From the NCBI RefSeq assembly GCF_008274625.1, contig NZ_VTRU01000005.1, positions 286,582 to 350,581 on the forward strand: 64,000 nt of DNA, written 5' to 3'. The notes below the pieces were generated by a model. The model made no database searches. It was given only the letters and a program-made list of their open reading frames with translations, and had not been told where the DNA came from. The first letter of the stretch is position 1. The number at the start of each line of letters is the position of its first letter. Source of the stretch: Chryseobacterium panacisoli. GTDB lineage: Bacteria > Bacteroidota > Bacteroidia > Flavobacteriales > Weeksellaceae. The position numbers and the translations under genes were made by a program. Shown one piece after another: positions 26,477 through 34,232 of this stretch.

Positions 26477-27115
26477 AAACACCGGCAGCAAAGCGTTGCC
26501 AAAGTTCAATATTTTAAAATCGGCAAGATCCGAATCAATGCTTTCATCATTATTGGTAAAAACAATGGTCTGCATTCCTGCATCTTTTGCAGCTCTTAAT
26601 CCTGAATGGCTGTCTTCAATAGCAATGCAGGATTCAGGAGAGACACCAAGGTTTCGTGCAGAGGTAAGATATACCGCAGGATGAGGTTTTCCCTGAGTTT
26701 CAAACTCTGACGAATGAACAGTATCAAACAGCTCACGAACCTGAAGTTTTTCAAGGACAATGTGTGCCACACGCAAAGGAGCATTGGTTGCCAGGCCTAT
26801 TTTATATTCTTTATTCTTAAGATGTCTGATAAATTCCTGCACGCCGGATATTGTACAGTCTTTGGTTTGTATCAGCTCAATCACTTTTGAAACTACTTTA
26901 TTTTCTAAATCTAATGCGTCAAAATTTTCCCATGGAAATCTTTCATACCAGAATTCTGTTACTTCCTGAGTAGTCATGTATTTGGTTTGTGCTGCAAGAT
27001 CTTCCGTGACCTGTACTCCATAAGATGAAAATACATCAAGCTCTGCCTGAGTCCAGAATTTTTCTGAATCTATCAGGACTCCATCCATGTCAAATATTAC
27101 TGCTTTTAAAGCCAT
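26468..27115 (-). CDS. HAD-superfamily phosphatase (hexitol/sugar phosphatase-like)
   Basis: 215 residues. Motif I 'VIFDMDGVLIDS' with the catalytic Asp pair, motif II 'LATNAP' (Thr), motif III Lys in 'TQGKPHPAVY' and motif IV 'CIAIEDSHSGLRAAKDAG' are all present, plus a helical cap of the beta-phosphoglucomutase class. Close relatives include hexitol phosphatase (YniC/HxpB) and 2-deoxyglucose-6-phosphatase; the exact sugar phosphate is open. It is cytosolic. The stop codon and last few codons fall inside the tandem repeat array. The regulator gene upstream on this strand is separated by 20 bases, so they may share a transcript. Confidence 0.85.
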   Translation of the reverse strand: MALKAVIFDMDGVLIDSEKFWTQAELDVFSSYGVQVTEDLAAQTKYMTTQEVTEFWYERFPWENFDALDLENKVVSKVIELIQTKDCTISGVQEFIRHLKNKEYKIGLATNAPLRVAHIVLEKLQVRELFDTVHSSEFETQGKPHPAVYLTSARNLGVSPESCIAIEDSHSGLRAAKDAGMQTIVFTNNDESIDSDLADFKILNFGNALLPVFSE

Positions 27116-27135
27116 TTTTTGAATGATAAATTAAA

Positions 27136-27756
27136 TTACTGGCTGATTTTATAAACACAGCGCTGCCCACCGGAAATAATATGATCTATTCTTTCCACTT
27201 TATAATCCTTACCGATCAGCGACTGGAAATTGGATAATTCAGCACGGCAGAACCCTTGGCATTCTGTTGCAGCAGCACATATCGGGCAATGGTTTTCGAT
27301 CAGAAAATAATCTTTTCCTTCTTTTTTCCATTCTGCCATATATCCTTCTTCACTACGTATTGTTGCCAGGGATTCAAGGCGTTGTTCCAGAGATTTTGCC
27401 TTAGAAAGCACTTTTTCATATCGTTCATGAGTATTCTTCTCACGATCACTGATTAATAAATCCAGTGCATTTTCACCTAAAAGATTTTTCACTGATCTCA
27501 GAATCTGAACGGTTACATCTGCATGGGTATCAGGAAACTGAGCCAATCCTTTCTCTGTAAGGGTATAGTAGGTAGAGGGACGCCCCACTCCTTCGCTCTT
27601 CACCGAAGACCGGATCAATCCTTCCTGAGCAAGATTCAGTAAATGTTTTCTTGCTCCTTCTTTCGTAATCGACAATTCTTCAGCAATAAGAAGTGATGTA
27701 ACTTCACCTCTCATCTTCAAAAACATCAGAATACGATCCGCAGCCGGCTTCTTCAT
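27136..27756 (-). CDS. SufR-like Fe-S-sensing helix-turn-helix regulator
   Basis: 206 residues. An N-terminal winged helix (DRILMFLKMRGEVTSLLIAEELSITKEGARKHLLNLAQEGLI, then 'GRPSTYYTLTEKG') is followed by a coiled segment (~100-140) and a C-terminal cysteine cluster: Cys157, Cys160, Cys166, Cys170 and Cys200. Such a set resembles the Fe-S-binding part of SufR from cyanobacteria and actinobacteria, where loss of the cluster lifts repression. It is divergent from a superoxide dismutase/ferredoxin operon, and related inverted repeats lie over both promoters. I infer that it represses both, releasing them on oxidative stress or Fe-S starvation. The spacing of the Cys differs from the canonical SufR, so the cluster type is not certain. 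Confidence 0.8.
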   Translation of the reverse strand: MKKPAADRILMFLKMRGEVTSLLIAEELSITKEGARKHLLNLAQEGLIRSSVKSEGVGRPSTYYTLTEKGLAQFPDTHADVTVQILRSVKNLLGENALDLLISDREKNTHERYEKVLSKAKSLEQRLESLATIRSEEGYMAEWKKEGKDYFLIENHCPICAAATECQGFCRAELSNFQSLIGKDYKVERIDHIISGGQRCVYKISQ

Positions 27757-27770
27757 TTGGCAATATTTAA

Positions 27771-27791
27771 GTTGTTTTATTTTTCAACAAC
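27771..27791. promoter_or_regulatory. Inverted repeat at the regulator's own promoter
   Basis: GTTGTT (27771-27776) and AACAAC (27786-27791) with a nine-base spacer. On the minus strand it directly follows a TATATTTG -7 box (27798-27791), so a bound repressor would block transcription of the regulator gene. Confidence 0.6.
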
Positions 27792-27875
27792 AAATATAGT
27801 CATTTTCTATAACCTCCAAAAGCAACAGATAAATCAAAGATTTACAAACTGTTATCTTTTCAAACTACTTAATCT

Positions 27876-27901
27876 ATAAAACAACCATAAAGTTGTTTTA
27901 T
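27876..27901. promoter_or_regulatory. Inverted repeat at the SOD-operon promoter
   Basis: Perfect 10-base arms ATAAAACAAC (27876-27885) and GTTGTTTTAT (27892-27901) with a six-base spacer. It shares the GTTGTTTTAT word with the other site and overlaps the expected -33 region of the promoter below. Confidence 0.7.
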
Positions 27902-27914
27902 TCAAATATATTTT

Positions 27915-27922
27915 TACCTTTG
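27915..27922 (+). promoter_or_regulatory. Putative -7 box (TACCTTTG) of the SOD operon
   Basis: Exact TAnnTTTG match 29 bases before the SOD start codon. A TTG-type -33 lies ~19 bases upstream inside the inverted repeat. Confidence 0.6.
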
Positions 27923-27950
27923 TCAGACAATAATCAAAAAAATAAATACG

Positions 27951-28577
27951 ATGAACCCATTTACATTACCGCAGTTACCTTACGCTTATGATGCTCTGGA
28001 ACCTTTTATAGATAAAGAAACAATGACAATTCATCACCAGCGTCACCACCAGGCCTATGTTGATAATCTGAATGCAGCCCTGGCGCAAACCAATGAAACC
28101 AATCCCGATCTTGATTCTTTACTGCAAAGGATAAGTGAATACAGCCCTGCAATAAGAAATAATGGCGGCGGTCATTATAATCACTCTTTATTCTGGGAAA
28201 TTCTTTCTCCCCAACCCAAACTTAATCCTGAAGGTGCACTTAATGATGACATAACCGCAACTTTTGGAAGTCTTGAGAACCTTAAGGCAGAAATGAAAAA
28301 AACAGGTTTGGCACAGTTCGGTTCCGGATGGGTATGGCTTTTTGTAAAATTCAACGGATCTCTGGCCATTAGTTCTACGCCTAATCAGGATAATCCGATG
28401 ATGGATGTTCTTTCGATGAACAGAGGCTTCCCTATTCTTGGAATAGATGTGTGGGAACATGCTTATTATCTGAACTATCAGAATAAAAGAGCAGATTATC
28501 TGGATTCTTTCTGGTCTGTTCTGGATTGGTCTTCTGTGGAGAGAAAATATGAAGAAGCTTTGTCAAAAGTAAGATAA
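27951..28577 (+). CDS. Fe/Mn superoxide dismutase
   Basis: 208 residues, normal for the Fe/Mn family. N-terminal 'PQLPYAYDALEPFID...MTIHHQRHHQAYV', then 'NNGGGHYNHSLFW' and the C-terminal 'DVWEHAYYLNYQNKRADYL' supply the three His and one Asp metal ligands. The enzyme converts superoxide to oxygen and hydrogen peroxide in the cytosol. Which metal is used cannot be read with certainty from the sequence. First gene of an operon (SOD, DUF2480, FMN reductase, flavoprotein reductase, ferredoxin) under an Fe-S-type regulator, which suits protection of Fe-S clusters from superoxide. Confidence 0.93.
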   Translation: MNPFTLPQLPYAYDALEPFIDKETMTIHHQRHHQAYVDNLNAALAQTNETNPDLDSLLQRISEYSPAIRNNGGGHYNHSLFWEILSPQPKLNPEGALNDDITATFGSLENLKAEMKKTGLAQFGSGWVWLFVKFNGSLAISSTPNQDNPMMDVLSMNRGFPILGIDVWEHAYYLNYQNKRADYLDSFWSVLDWSSVERKYEEALSKVR

Positions 28578-28600
28578 TTAACACTTATTATAAACAAACT

Positions 28601-29101
28601 ATGACTGAGGAAAATTTTATCAATAAAGCAAAAGCTTCAGGCATTATTGCCCTTGATCTTTCGGACTACAAACCGACAACGGAAGTGGTGGAACTGGATA
28701 TCAAAGACCATCTCTTCATGGGAATGATTGTCAGGGAAAAAGAGTTTAAAGAATCAATTGCTGCGGTGGATTTTTCTGTCTATAACGAAAAAGCAGTAGG
28801 AATCATCTGTTCTACGGATGCCATTATCCCACCTTGGGCCTATATGCTGATTATGGATAAACTTTCTCCCTATGCTTCGTATGTCGATTTGAACAATGCA
28901 GAAACAGTTCTGCTCGATCTCTGGAAACGCCGCCTCATCTATGCAGACCTGAAACATTATAAAAATCAGAAAGTAGTCGTCCGGGCGAGTACCTATCATG
29001 ATCCTGCACTCTATTTATTAGCCGCAGGACTTCTGAAACCATTAGTTAAAACGCTGATGTATGGCGAGATAGGTTTACCCAAAGTAATTTTTAAACAATA
29101 A
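28601..29101 (+). CDS. DUF2480 family protein
   Basis: 166 residues, full family length. 'KASGIIALDLSDYKPTTEVVELDIKDHLFMGMIVREKEF' and 'DAIIPPWAYMLIMDKLSPYA' and the end 'LMYGEIGLPKVIFK' match DUF2480, which is almost confined to Bacteroidota. Its function is not known; elsewhere it tends to be found near suf genes. Placed between SOD and an FMN reductase in an operon facing a SufR-like regulator, it is a good candidate for a role in Fe-S assembly or protection, but this is contextual inference. No Cys pair is visible that would carry a cluster. Confidence 0.85.
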   Translation: MTEENFINKAKASGIIALDLSDYKPTTEVVELDIKDHLFMGMIVREKEFKESIAAVDFSVYNEKAVGIICSTDAIIPPWAYMLIMDKLSPYASYVDLNNAETVLLDLWKRRLIYADLKHYKNQKVVVRASTYHDPALYLLAAGLLKPLVKTLMYGEIGLPKVIFKQ

Positions 29102-29104
29102 AAA

Positions 29105-29674
29105 ATGAAAGCAATCATATTCAACGGATCTCTGGAAAGAAGAACACAATCTACTTCCGGACAGATTTCCGATTATTTTTCAGAACGTCTGAAAATACTG
29201 GGAATTCAGACTGATATTTTTACCCTTGCTGACTCCGGCATTCCGCTATTTGATGTTACCCTTACCAAAACTCCCTTGGCAGTAGAACGTATGACCCAGA
29301 TGTTTACAGATGCCGATCTGCACATCTGGCTGGCACCCCTTTACCATGGAAGTATTCCGGGAGTGATGAAAAATTGCCTGGACTGGCTTGAAGTGACTGC
29401 CAGCAGATATGAGCCTTATCTTACCGATAAAACAGTTGGATTAGTATGCTGGGCTGATGGTTTGCAGGCAATGCAGGGAATTAATGCAATGGATTCAATT
29501 GCCAAGTCATTACGTGCGTGGCCGTTACCATTCAGTGTCCCTGTTGTCAGATCATCATTATTTGCTTCTGGCAATCCAACTGAAATCTCGGATTTTTATT
29601 CCGGTAAGTTTGATAAGCTTATCAGCATTGCAACAACTAAAAAAATAGAAACCACGACTATAAACCATTCATAA
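29105..29674 (+). CDS. NAD(P)H-dependent FMN reductase (flavodoxin-like fold)
   Basis: 189 residues. 'AIIFNGSLERRTQSTSGQI' is the phosphate-binding loop of the NADPH-dependent FMN reductase family; 'LAPLYHGSIPGVMKNCLDWL' is the second family motif. The gene starts three bases after the DUF2480 stop and ends one base before the next start, so translation is coupled. It should use NAD(P)H to reduce free flavin or a quinone, and may support ferredoxin reduction in this operon. Alternative: chromate- or azo-type reductase; the fold cannot separate these. Confidence 0.85.
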   Translation: MKAIIFNGSLERRTQSTSGQISDYFSERLKILGIQTDIFTLADSGIPLFDVTLTKTPLAVERMTQMFTDADLHIWLAPLYHGSIPGVMKNCLDWLEVTASRYEPYLTDKTVGLVCWADGLQAMQGINAMDSIAKSLRAWPLPFSVPVVRSSLFASGNPTEISDFYSGKFDKLISIATTKKIETTTINHS

Positions 29675-29675
29675 C

Positions 29676-30728
29676 ATGATAGAAACAGATGTACTGATCA
29701 TTGGTGCCGGCCCAGCAGGATTGTTTACGGTATTTGAAGCCGGCCTTCTCAAAATGCGCTGCCATATTATAGATGCACTGCCACAGATGGGAGGCCAGTT
29801 ATCAGAATTATATCCTAAGAAACCTATTTTTGATATACCCGGATTTCCCAGTGTGCTTGCCGGAGAGCTCATAGACAATCTTTATGAGCAGATCAAGCAA
29901 TTTGAGCCAGGTTTTACCTTCAATGAAACAGCGATACACCTTCTTAAACTTGAAGAGAATCTTTTTGAAGTAATTACAGATAAAGGGACAAAACACAGAG
30001 CAAAAGCCGTCATTATTGCCGGAGGTCTCGGAAGTTTTGAGCCTAAAAAGCCACCGATAGAAAATATATCTGCTTTTGAGGAAAAAGGAGTCAGTTATTT
30101 TATCAAAAATCCTGAAGAATATGCAGGAAAACATGTTGTAATTGCAGGAGGTGGAGATTCAGCGCTGGACTGGACGGTTCATCTTGCTGAAATAGCATTA
30201 TCACTTACTCTTATTCACAGAAGGAATGAATTCAGAGGAGCTCTGGATTCTGTTGAGAAAGTGAAAAAATTAAAGCAGGAAGGAAAAATCAACCTGATTA
30301 CTCCAGCAGAAGTGATAGCCGTAGAAGGTGATGATCGCTTAAGAAAAATATTCGTTGAAAAAGAAGGAACAATACAGCCCATTGAAACTGATTATTTTAT
30401 TCCTCTGTTCGGATTGGTTCCCAAACTTGGTCCTTTGGCTGACTGGGGGCTAGAGCTTGAAAAGAATGCTGTAAGAGTAGATAACAGTACAGATTTTCAG
30501 ACCAATATCCCAGGTGTATATGCTGTAGGAGATATCAATACCTATCCCTATAAAATGAAGCTGATCCTGTGTGGATTCCATGAAGCGGCCATTGCCTGTC
30601 AAAGTATCTATCAGCGTTTAAATCCCAATAAAAAATTTGTATTAAAATATACCACCGTAAGCGGTATTGAAGGTTTTGACGGTACCAGAAAGCAGGCAGA
30701 AAAACAGGTAGTAGCTACTATTGACTAA
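29676..30728 (+). CDS. Ferredoxin-NADP+ reductase, thioredoxin-reductase-like type
   Basis: 350 residues. N-terminal FAD dinucleotide fold 'VLIIGAGPAGLFTVFEAG', the NADPH fold 'VVIAGGGDSALDWTVHLAE' near residue 152, and 'FQTNIPGVYAVGDINTYP' near the C-terminus, but no CxxC redox disulfide, which marks FNR-type members of the TrxR-like family (as in YumC) rather than true thioredoxin reductase. It follows the FMN reductase gene by one base and is followed by a ferredoxin five bases later, so an NADPH-to-ferredoxin electron path is strongly suggested. Confidence 0.88.
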   Translation: MIETDVLIIGAGPAGLFTVFEAGLLKMRCHIIDALPQMGGQLSELYPKKPIFDIPGFPSVLAGELIDNLYEQIKQFEPGFTFNETAIHLLKLEENLFEVITDKGTKHRAKAVIIAGGLGSFEPKKPPIENISAFEEKGVSYFIKNPEEYAGKHVVIAGGGDSALDWTVHLAEIALSLTLIHRRNEFRGALDSVEKVKKLKQEGKINLITPAEVIAVEGDDRLRKIFVEKEGTIQPIETDYFIPLFGLVPKLGPLADWGLELEKNAVRVDNSTDFQTNIPGVYAVGDINTYPYKMKLILCGFHEAAIACQSIYQRLNPNKKFVLKYTTVSGIEGFDGTRKQAEKQVVATID

Positions 30729-30733
30729 GAATT

Positions 30734-31057
30734 ATGGAAAACGAAATTACGATTACAGTTATTGATCAAAGTGGTACTGCGCATACTTTACTGTGTCCTT
30801 TAGAAATGGGGTTAACCCTAAAAGACATCTGCAAGGCTTATGAATTACCTATGGAAGCTATGTGCGGAGGTATGGCCATGTGTGCTACCTGCCATTGTTT
30901 TATTCTGAGTGAAACCATTTCTCTTCCTGAAAAAAATGATATAGAAGAAGCCTTGTTATCAGAATTATTTAACACCAATACAACCAGCAGATTAGCCTGC
31001 CAGATTCATCTTACAGCTCAGATGGATGGGCTGTCAGTACAAATTGCTGCAGATTAA
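30734..31057 (+). CDS. Plant/adrenodoxin-type 2Fe-2S ferredoxin
   Basis: 107 residues. Cluster ligands sit in 'CGGMAMCATCHCF' (Cys-x5-Cys-x2-Cys spacing) plus 'LACQIHL' near the C-terminus, which suits an ISC-type Fdx. It is 5 bases downstream of an FNR-type reductase and should take electrons from it for Fe-S assembly, a P450 or ferredoxin-dependent enzymes. It is the last gene before an internal terminator. Confidence 0.9.
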   Translation: MENEITITVIDQSGTAHTLLCPLEMGLTLKDICKAYELPMEAMCGGMAMCATCHCFILSETISLPEKNDIEEALLSELFNTNTTSRLACQIHLTAQMDGLSVQIAAD

Positions 31058-31139
31058 TGATTTAAAAATAAAAATTAGCACACTTTATGCTGCTTATTTT
31101 CAAAAGAACAGTGTTGAACTGCTGTAATTAAGTTTAGCG

Positions 31140-31180
31140 GGGATTTCTGAATCGTCCGACGTTGAAGAAATCCCTTTTTT
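31140..31180 (+). terminator. Internal Rho-independent terminator between two ferredoxin genes
   Basis: GGGATTTCT (31140-31148) pairs with AGAAATCCC (31166-31174), then six T. It would reduce read-through to the 4Fe-4S ferredoxin gene. Confidence 0.75.
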
Positions 31181-31202
31181 AAACCCTTTAAATTCAAACA
31201 AT

Positions 31203-31553
31203 ATGGCTATAAAAATAACAGATGCCTGTATCAACTGTGGAGCCTGCGAACCTGAATGCCCCAACTCAGCCATTTACGAAGGCGCTATCGACTGGCGCTG
31301 GAAAGACAAGACAAAACTTTCAGGTCATATCACATTTCCGGACGGTACGGAAGCTGATGCCGATACCTATAATGAAGCTGTTTCAGACGAGGTTTACTAT
31401 ATCGTATCGGGAAAATGTACGGAATGCAAAGGTTTTCATGAGGAGCCTCAATGCAAGGCCGTATGCCCGGTAGACTGCTGTATAGATGATCCTGATCATC
31501 GGGAAACGGATGAAGTATTACTCGATCGGCAGAAATTTATGCACAATGCTTAA
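31203..31553 (+). CDS. 2[4Fe-4S] ferredoxin (Alvin/YfhL type)
   Basis: 116 residues. First cluster 'ACINCGACEPECPNSAI', second 'GKCTECKGFHEEPQCKAVCPVDCC', with an insertion between C-x2-C and the next Cys in the second motif, as in Alvin-type ferredoxins; a C-terminal helix follows. Low-potential electron carrier, cytosolic. It lies 145 bases after the 2Fe-2S ferredoxin gene, past a terminator, so it may be expressed partly separately. A strong terminator ends the operon. Confidence 0.9.
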   Translation: MAIKITDACINCGACEPECPNSAIYEGAIDWRWKDKTKLSGHITFPDGTEADADTYNEAVSDEVYYIVSGKCTECKGFHEEPQCKAVCPVDCCIDDPDHRETDEVLLDRQKFMHNA

Positions 31554-31580
31554 AATTCTATCTTTTTTATATTTAATTTC

Positions 31581-31610
31581 AAAAAGGGCGGGTTAAAACC
31601 CGCCCTTTTT
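31581..31610. terminator. Bidirectional terminator
   Basis: AAAAAGGGCGGGTT-AA-AACCCGCCCTTTTT, perfect 14-base-pair stem with A/T tails on both sides. It ends the ferredoxin operon and also the convergent ketopantoate reductase gene. Confidence 0.95.
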
Positions 31611-31642
31611 TATTTTGATTCTTCATCGGCTTCAGCCAAACC

Positions 31643-32578
31643 TTATTTTTCTTTAATTTCAGTGTAGATTTTTTGGGTAAAAGGAGTTTCTGTTCCAAGT
31701 TCGGCTCCATATTTTAAGACGGCTCCGGCAAATAATTCAAGCTCATTTTCCTGCTTTCCTGAATGAATGTCAAGCTGTAAAGAAGTCGGGGTTTCAAAAG
31801 GAAATGTAGAAGCTTTTTCAAAGGTTTTATCAACGATGTCTTCCTGAAGATAGATTTCTTTTTTATCTGCAATCTTCTTTATTTCTTTCATAATTTCGGC
31901 AGCTTCGTTTCTCTGCTGTTCATCAGTACATACAGCTCCTATAGATGAATTATGCTTAGCTGTTACCAATCCGAAACTGGCAATGAAAATAAATTTCGTC
32001 CAGATATCCGTTAATGAATTGTCTTTAAAATCAAAATCAATTTTGCTTTCGCTCAAAAGATCGGTAATCCACTCTACAGGAGCAGAAAAATGTTCAGGAT
32101 CTCTTCCCACAATCATTTTCCCTGTTTTTCCTTTATGCTCCACCGTTCCTCTTTCTTTAATATGGGACGCTACATAGATACAGGTTGGAAGAACCGTATG
32201 CTCAGGAATTATTTTACGTATTCTGTCATAGATATCTGCACCGTTCATCATCGGAAGCAATATGGTATCTTTGCTGATGACTGGTATCAGCTGCTTACAC
32301 ACATTTTCAAGATCATATTCTTTTACACAGATCAGCACAAGATCAGGGTTTTGAATATCACTGATGTTCTCTTGAACAGCATCAGGATGTGTTTGACTAT
32401 TGAAATGTTCGGGAGATATCAGGGTTAATCCGTTTTCTTTTACTTTTTTATAGGTTTCTCCTCGGGCAACAAAAGAAACAGTATATTTTCCGGAAGTTTC
32501 ATTGGCTTGATTTATTTTAAAACCAAAGTAACCTCCTACTCCACCTAATCCTACAACGACAATATGTTTTTTGTTCAT
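31643..32578 (-). CDS. 2-dehydropantoate 2-reductase family protein
   Basis: 311 residues. N-terminal Rossmann motif 'VGLGGVGGYFGF', 'VSFVARGETY' and the C-terminal all-helical half with 'DIWTKFIFIASFGLVTA' and 'TSLQLDIHSGKQENELELF' match ketopantoate reductases (NADPH-dependent, pantothenate pathway). Genomes of this group often carry several such proteins, so the true substrate could be another 2-keto acid. It is alone on its transcript. Confidence 0.83.
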   Translation of the reverse strand: MNKKHIVVVGLGGVGGYFGFKINQANETSGKYTVSFVARGETYKKVKENGLTLISPEHFNSQTHPDAVQENISDIQNPDLVLICVKEYDLENVCKQLIPVISKDTILLPMMNGADIYDRIRKIIPEHTVLPTCIYVASHIKERGTVEHKGKTGKMIVGRDPEHFSAPVEWITDLLSESKIDFDFKDNSLTDIWTKFIFIASFGLVTAKHNSSIGAVCTDEQQRNEAAEIMKEIKKIADKKEIYLQEDIVDKTFEKASTFPFETPTSLQLDIHSGKQENELELFAGAVLKYGAELGTETPFTQKIYTEIKEK

Positions 32579-32641
32579 GAAATTATTTTTAGCAAAGATC
32601 AGTGATGATCTCCGAAATATTACTTGACAAATGAAAAGAAA

Positions 32642-33223
32642 TTAAATTTTATGAATATCCCTTCTGATCCGGCTCAGTGAACTGTCTTTGATCCCCAGAT
32701 AAGAAGCAATTATCTTTAAAGGAACATGCTGAAAAATATCAGGATCTTTCTTCATCAGATTGAAATATCTTGTGGAAGCTTTCTGACTTGCCATTTCTAT
32801 TAGTCTGTCATGAATATTATAGTAGTTCAGGACAAAAAGAAGTCTGCTGAATTCTCTGAATTCAGGAATATTATGAAAATTGTCCTGTACATTCTCCAAT
32901 CCTGTTTCCCAGAAAACGCATTCAGTCACGGTCTGATATATTTCTTTAGTAGGCTGCTGCCTGAAAAAAGACAGAAAATCATTAACAAAGCAGGGAGCAG
33001 TATAAATATTGGTGGTAATCTCTTCATTGTCTTCATTTAGGATGTATGAACGGACATAGCCTTTTTCCAGAAAGTATGTTTTGGTACTGATGGCCTCTTT
33101 ATCCAGCAAAACAGTATTGGCTTTTAATTCAAACTGGATAAATTTTTCTGTGATCTTTTCAACCACCTCCGCTTTGATACTGAAAAGGGAATGAAAGTAG
33201 GCATTAATTGATGATTTGTCCAT
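32642..33223 (-). CDS. Crp/Fnr-family regulator (cNMP-binding-domain type)
   Basis: 193 residues. The cyclic-nucleotide-like barrel covers ~25-110 ('FELKANTVLLDKEAISTKTYFLEKGYVRSYI'), and the C-terminal helix-turn-helix is seen in 'VPLKIIASYLGIKDSSLSRIRRDI'. The Arg/Glu cAMP-binding motif is not clear, and no Fnr cysteines are seen, as in many Bacteroidota members whose ligand is unknown. It lies 10 bases after the methyltransferase gene and is likely in one operon with it. Confidence 0.83.
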   Translation of the reverse strand: MDKSSINAYFHSLFSIKAEVVEKITEKFIQFELKANTVLLDKEAISTKTYFLEKGYVRSYILNEDNEEITTNIYTAPCFVNDFLSFFRQQPTKEIYQTVTECVFWETGLENVQDNFHNIPEFREFSRLLFVLNYYNIHDRLIEMASQKASTRYFNLMKKDPDIFQHVPLKIIASYLGIKDSSLSRIRRDIHKI

Positions 33224-33233
33224 TAGAATACAG

Positions 33234-34046
33234 TCATAAATTTACTTTCACTGCTTTTGTAGCCATGAAAGTAGGCAGATATTTATCTATTAAAAAACGT
33301 GGATTAGGCTGCATTTCTTCAGTAAAATCTTCAATCATAAAACCAGCTTTCAATTGTCCGCCAATAAGGTCTGAAAGTGTATGCCCGAAAACCAGAGCTT
33401 CATTATTTTCCAGTTTTCTCTGAATCTGATCCTGGCTCAGGTCTTTTATATCAGCATAAGGAAGCGTATATTTTGGCCTGATAATTCCGTCTTTTATATC
33501 CTGAGGATTCCTGTCTGCTACAAACACGACAGGATTAAAAAAACTGGCCAGCAATACTCCGCCTTTTTTTAAAACTCTATAAGCTTCCCTCCAAACAGGA
33601 TTTACATCTTCTACATAATGATTGGAAATAGGATGAAATACAATATCAAATGTTTCATCTTCAAATGCACTCAAATCTCTCATATCACCCTGAACGATTT
33701 CCAGTGGTAATCCGTCACGTTCTGCAACCTTTTGATCCTGCTTCAACTGTTCTTCCGAGATATCAAACACCACTACAGATGCTCCTGCCGCAGCTAATAT
33801 CGGAGCCTGCTGTCCTCCTGCGGATGCCAGACACAGAATTTTCTTTCCTTTCACATCTCCCAGCCATGCTTTGTCCAGTGGCTTTGGAGTCAGATGAACT
33901 TCCCATTTTCCTTGTTTTGCATCACTGATCAATTCTGAGCTTACTGCTTTTGACCATTCATTCTGTTCCAATGCCTGTTTATTCCAGGCAGATTCATTGT
34001 GCTGTATAAAATTGATTTCCTTTTTTTGCATAGTATTCGTTTTCAT
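33234..34046 (-). CDS. Class I SAM-dependent methyltransferase
   Basis: 270 residues. The SAM-binding core is 'GKKILCLASAGGQQAPILAAAGASVVVFDISEEQL' with 'VQGDMRDLSAFEDETFDIVFHP' and 'EAYRVLKKGGVLLASFFNP' after it, the Methyltransf_11/25 pattern; a helical cap lies N-terminal ('NESAWNKQALEQNEWSKAV'). Substrate unknown. The ATG fifteen bases inside (MQKKEINF) is an alternative start. Followed by a Crp/Fnr-like regulator. Confidence 0.85.
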   Translation of the reverse strand: MKTNTMQKKEINFIQHNESAWNKQALEQNEWSKAVSSELISDAKQGKWEVHLTPKPLDKAWLGDVKGKKILCLASAGGQQAPILAAAGASVVVFDISEEQLKQDQKVAERDGLPLEIVQGDMRDLSAFEDETFDIVFHPISNHYVEDVNPVWREAYRVLKKGGVLLASFFNPVVFVADRNPQDIKDGIIRPKYTLPYADIKDLSQDQIQRKLENNEALVFGHTLSDLIGGQLKAGFMIEDFTEEMQPNPRFLIDKYLPTFMATKAVKVNL

Positions 34047-34232
34047 TTTGCATTTCTTATTTACAATGCTTTATATCATTCAAATATAGAGACTTTAAAG
34101 ATGACAATAATAGATTAAACCCCTATTTTTCTTAAAAAAACTAATTTCATAATGCTTTCATTATGAAAAATAGGAAGCCACTAAACTTTAAGTTCAATGG
34201 CTTCTTATTCTATATCTAAAACAATAATACAG

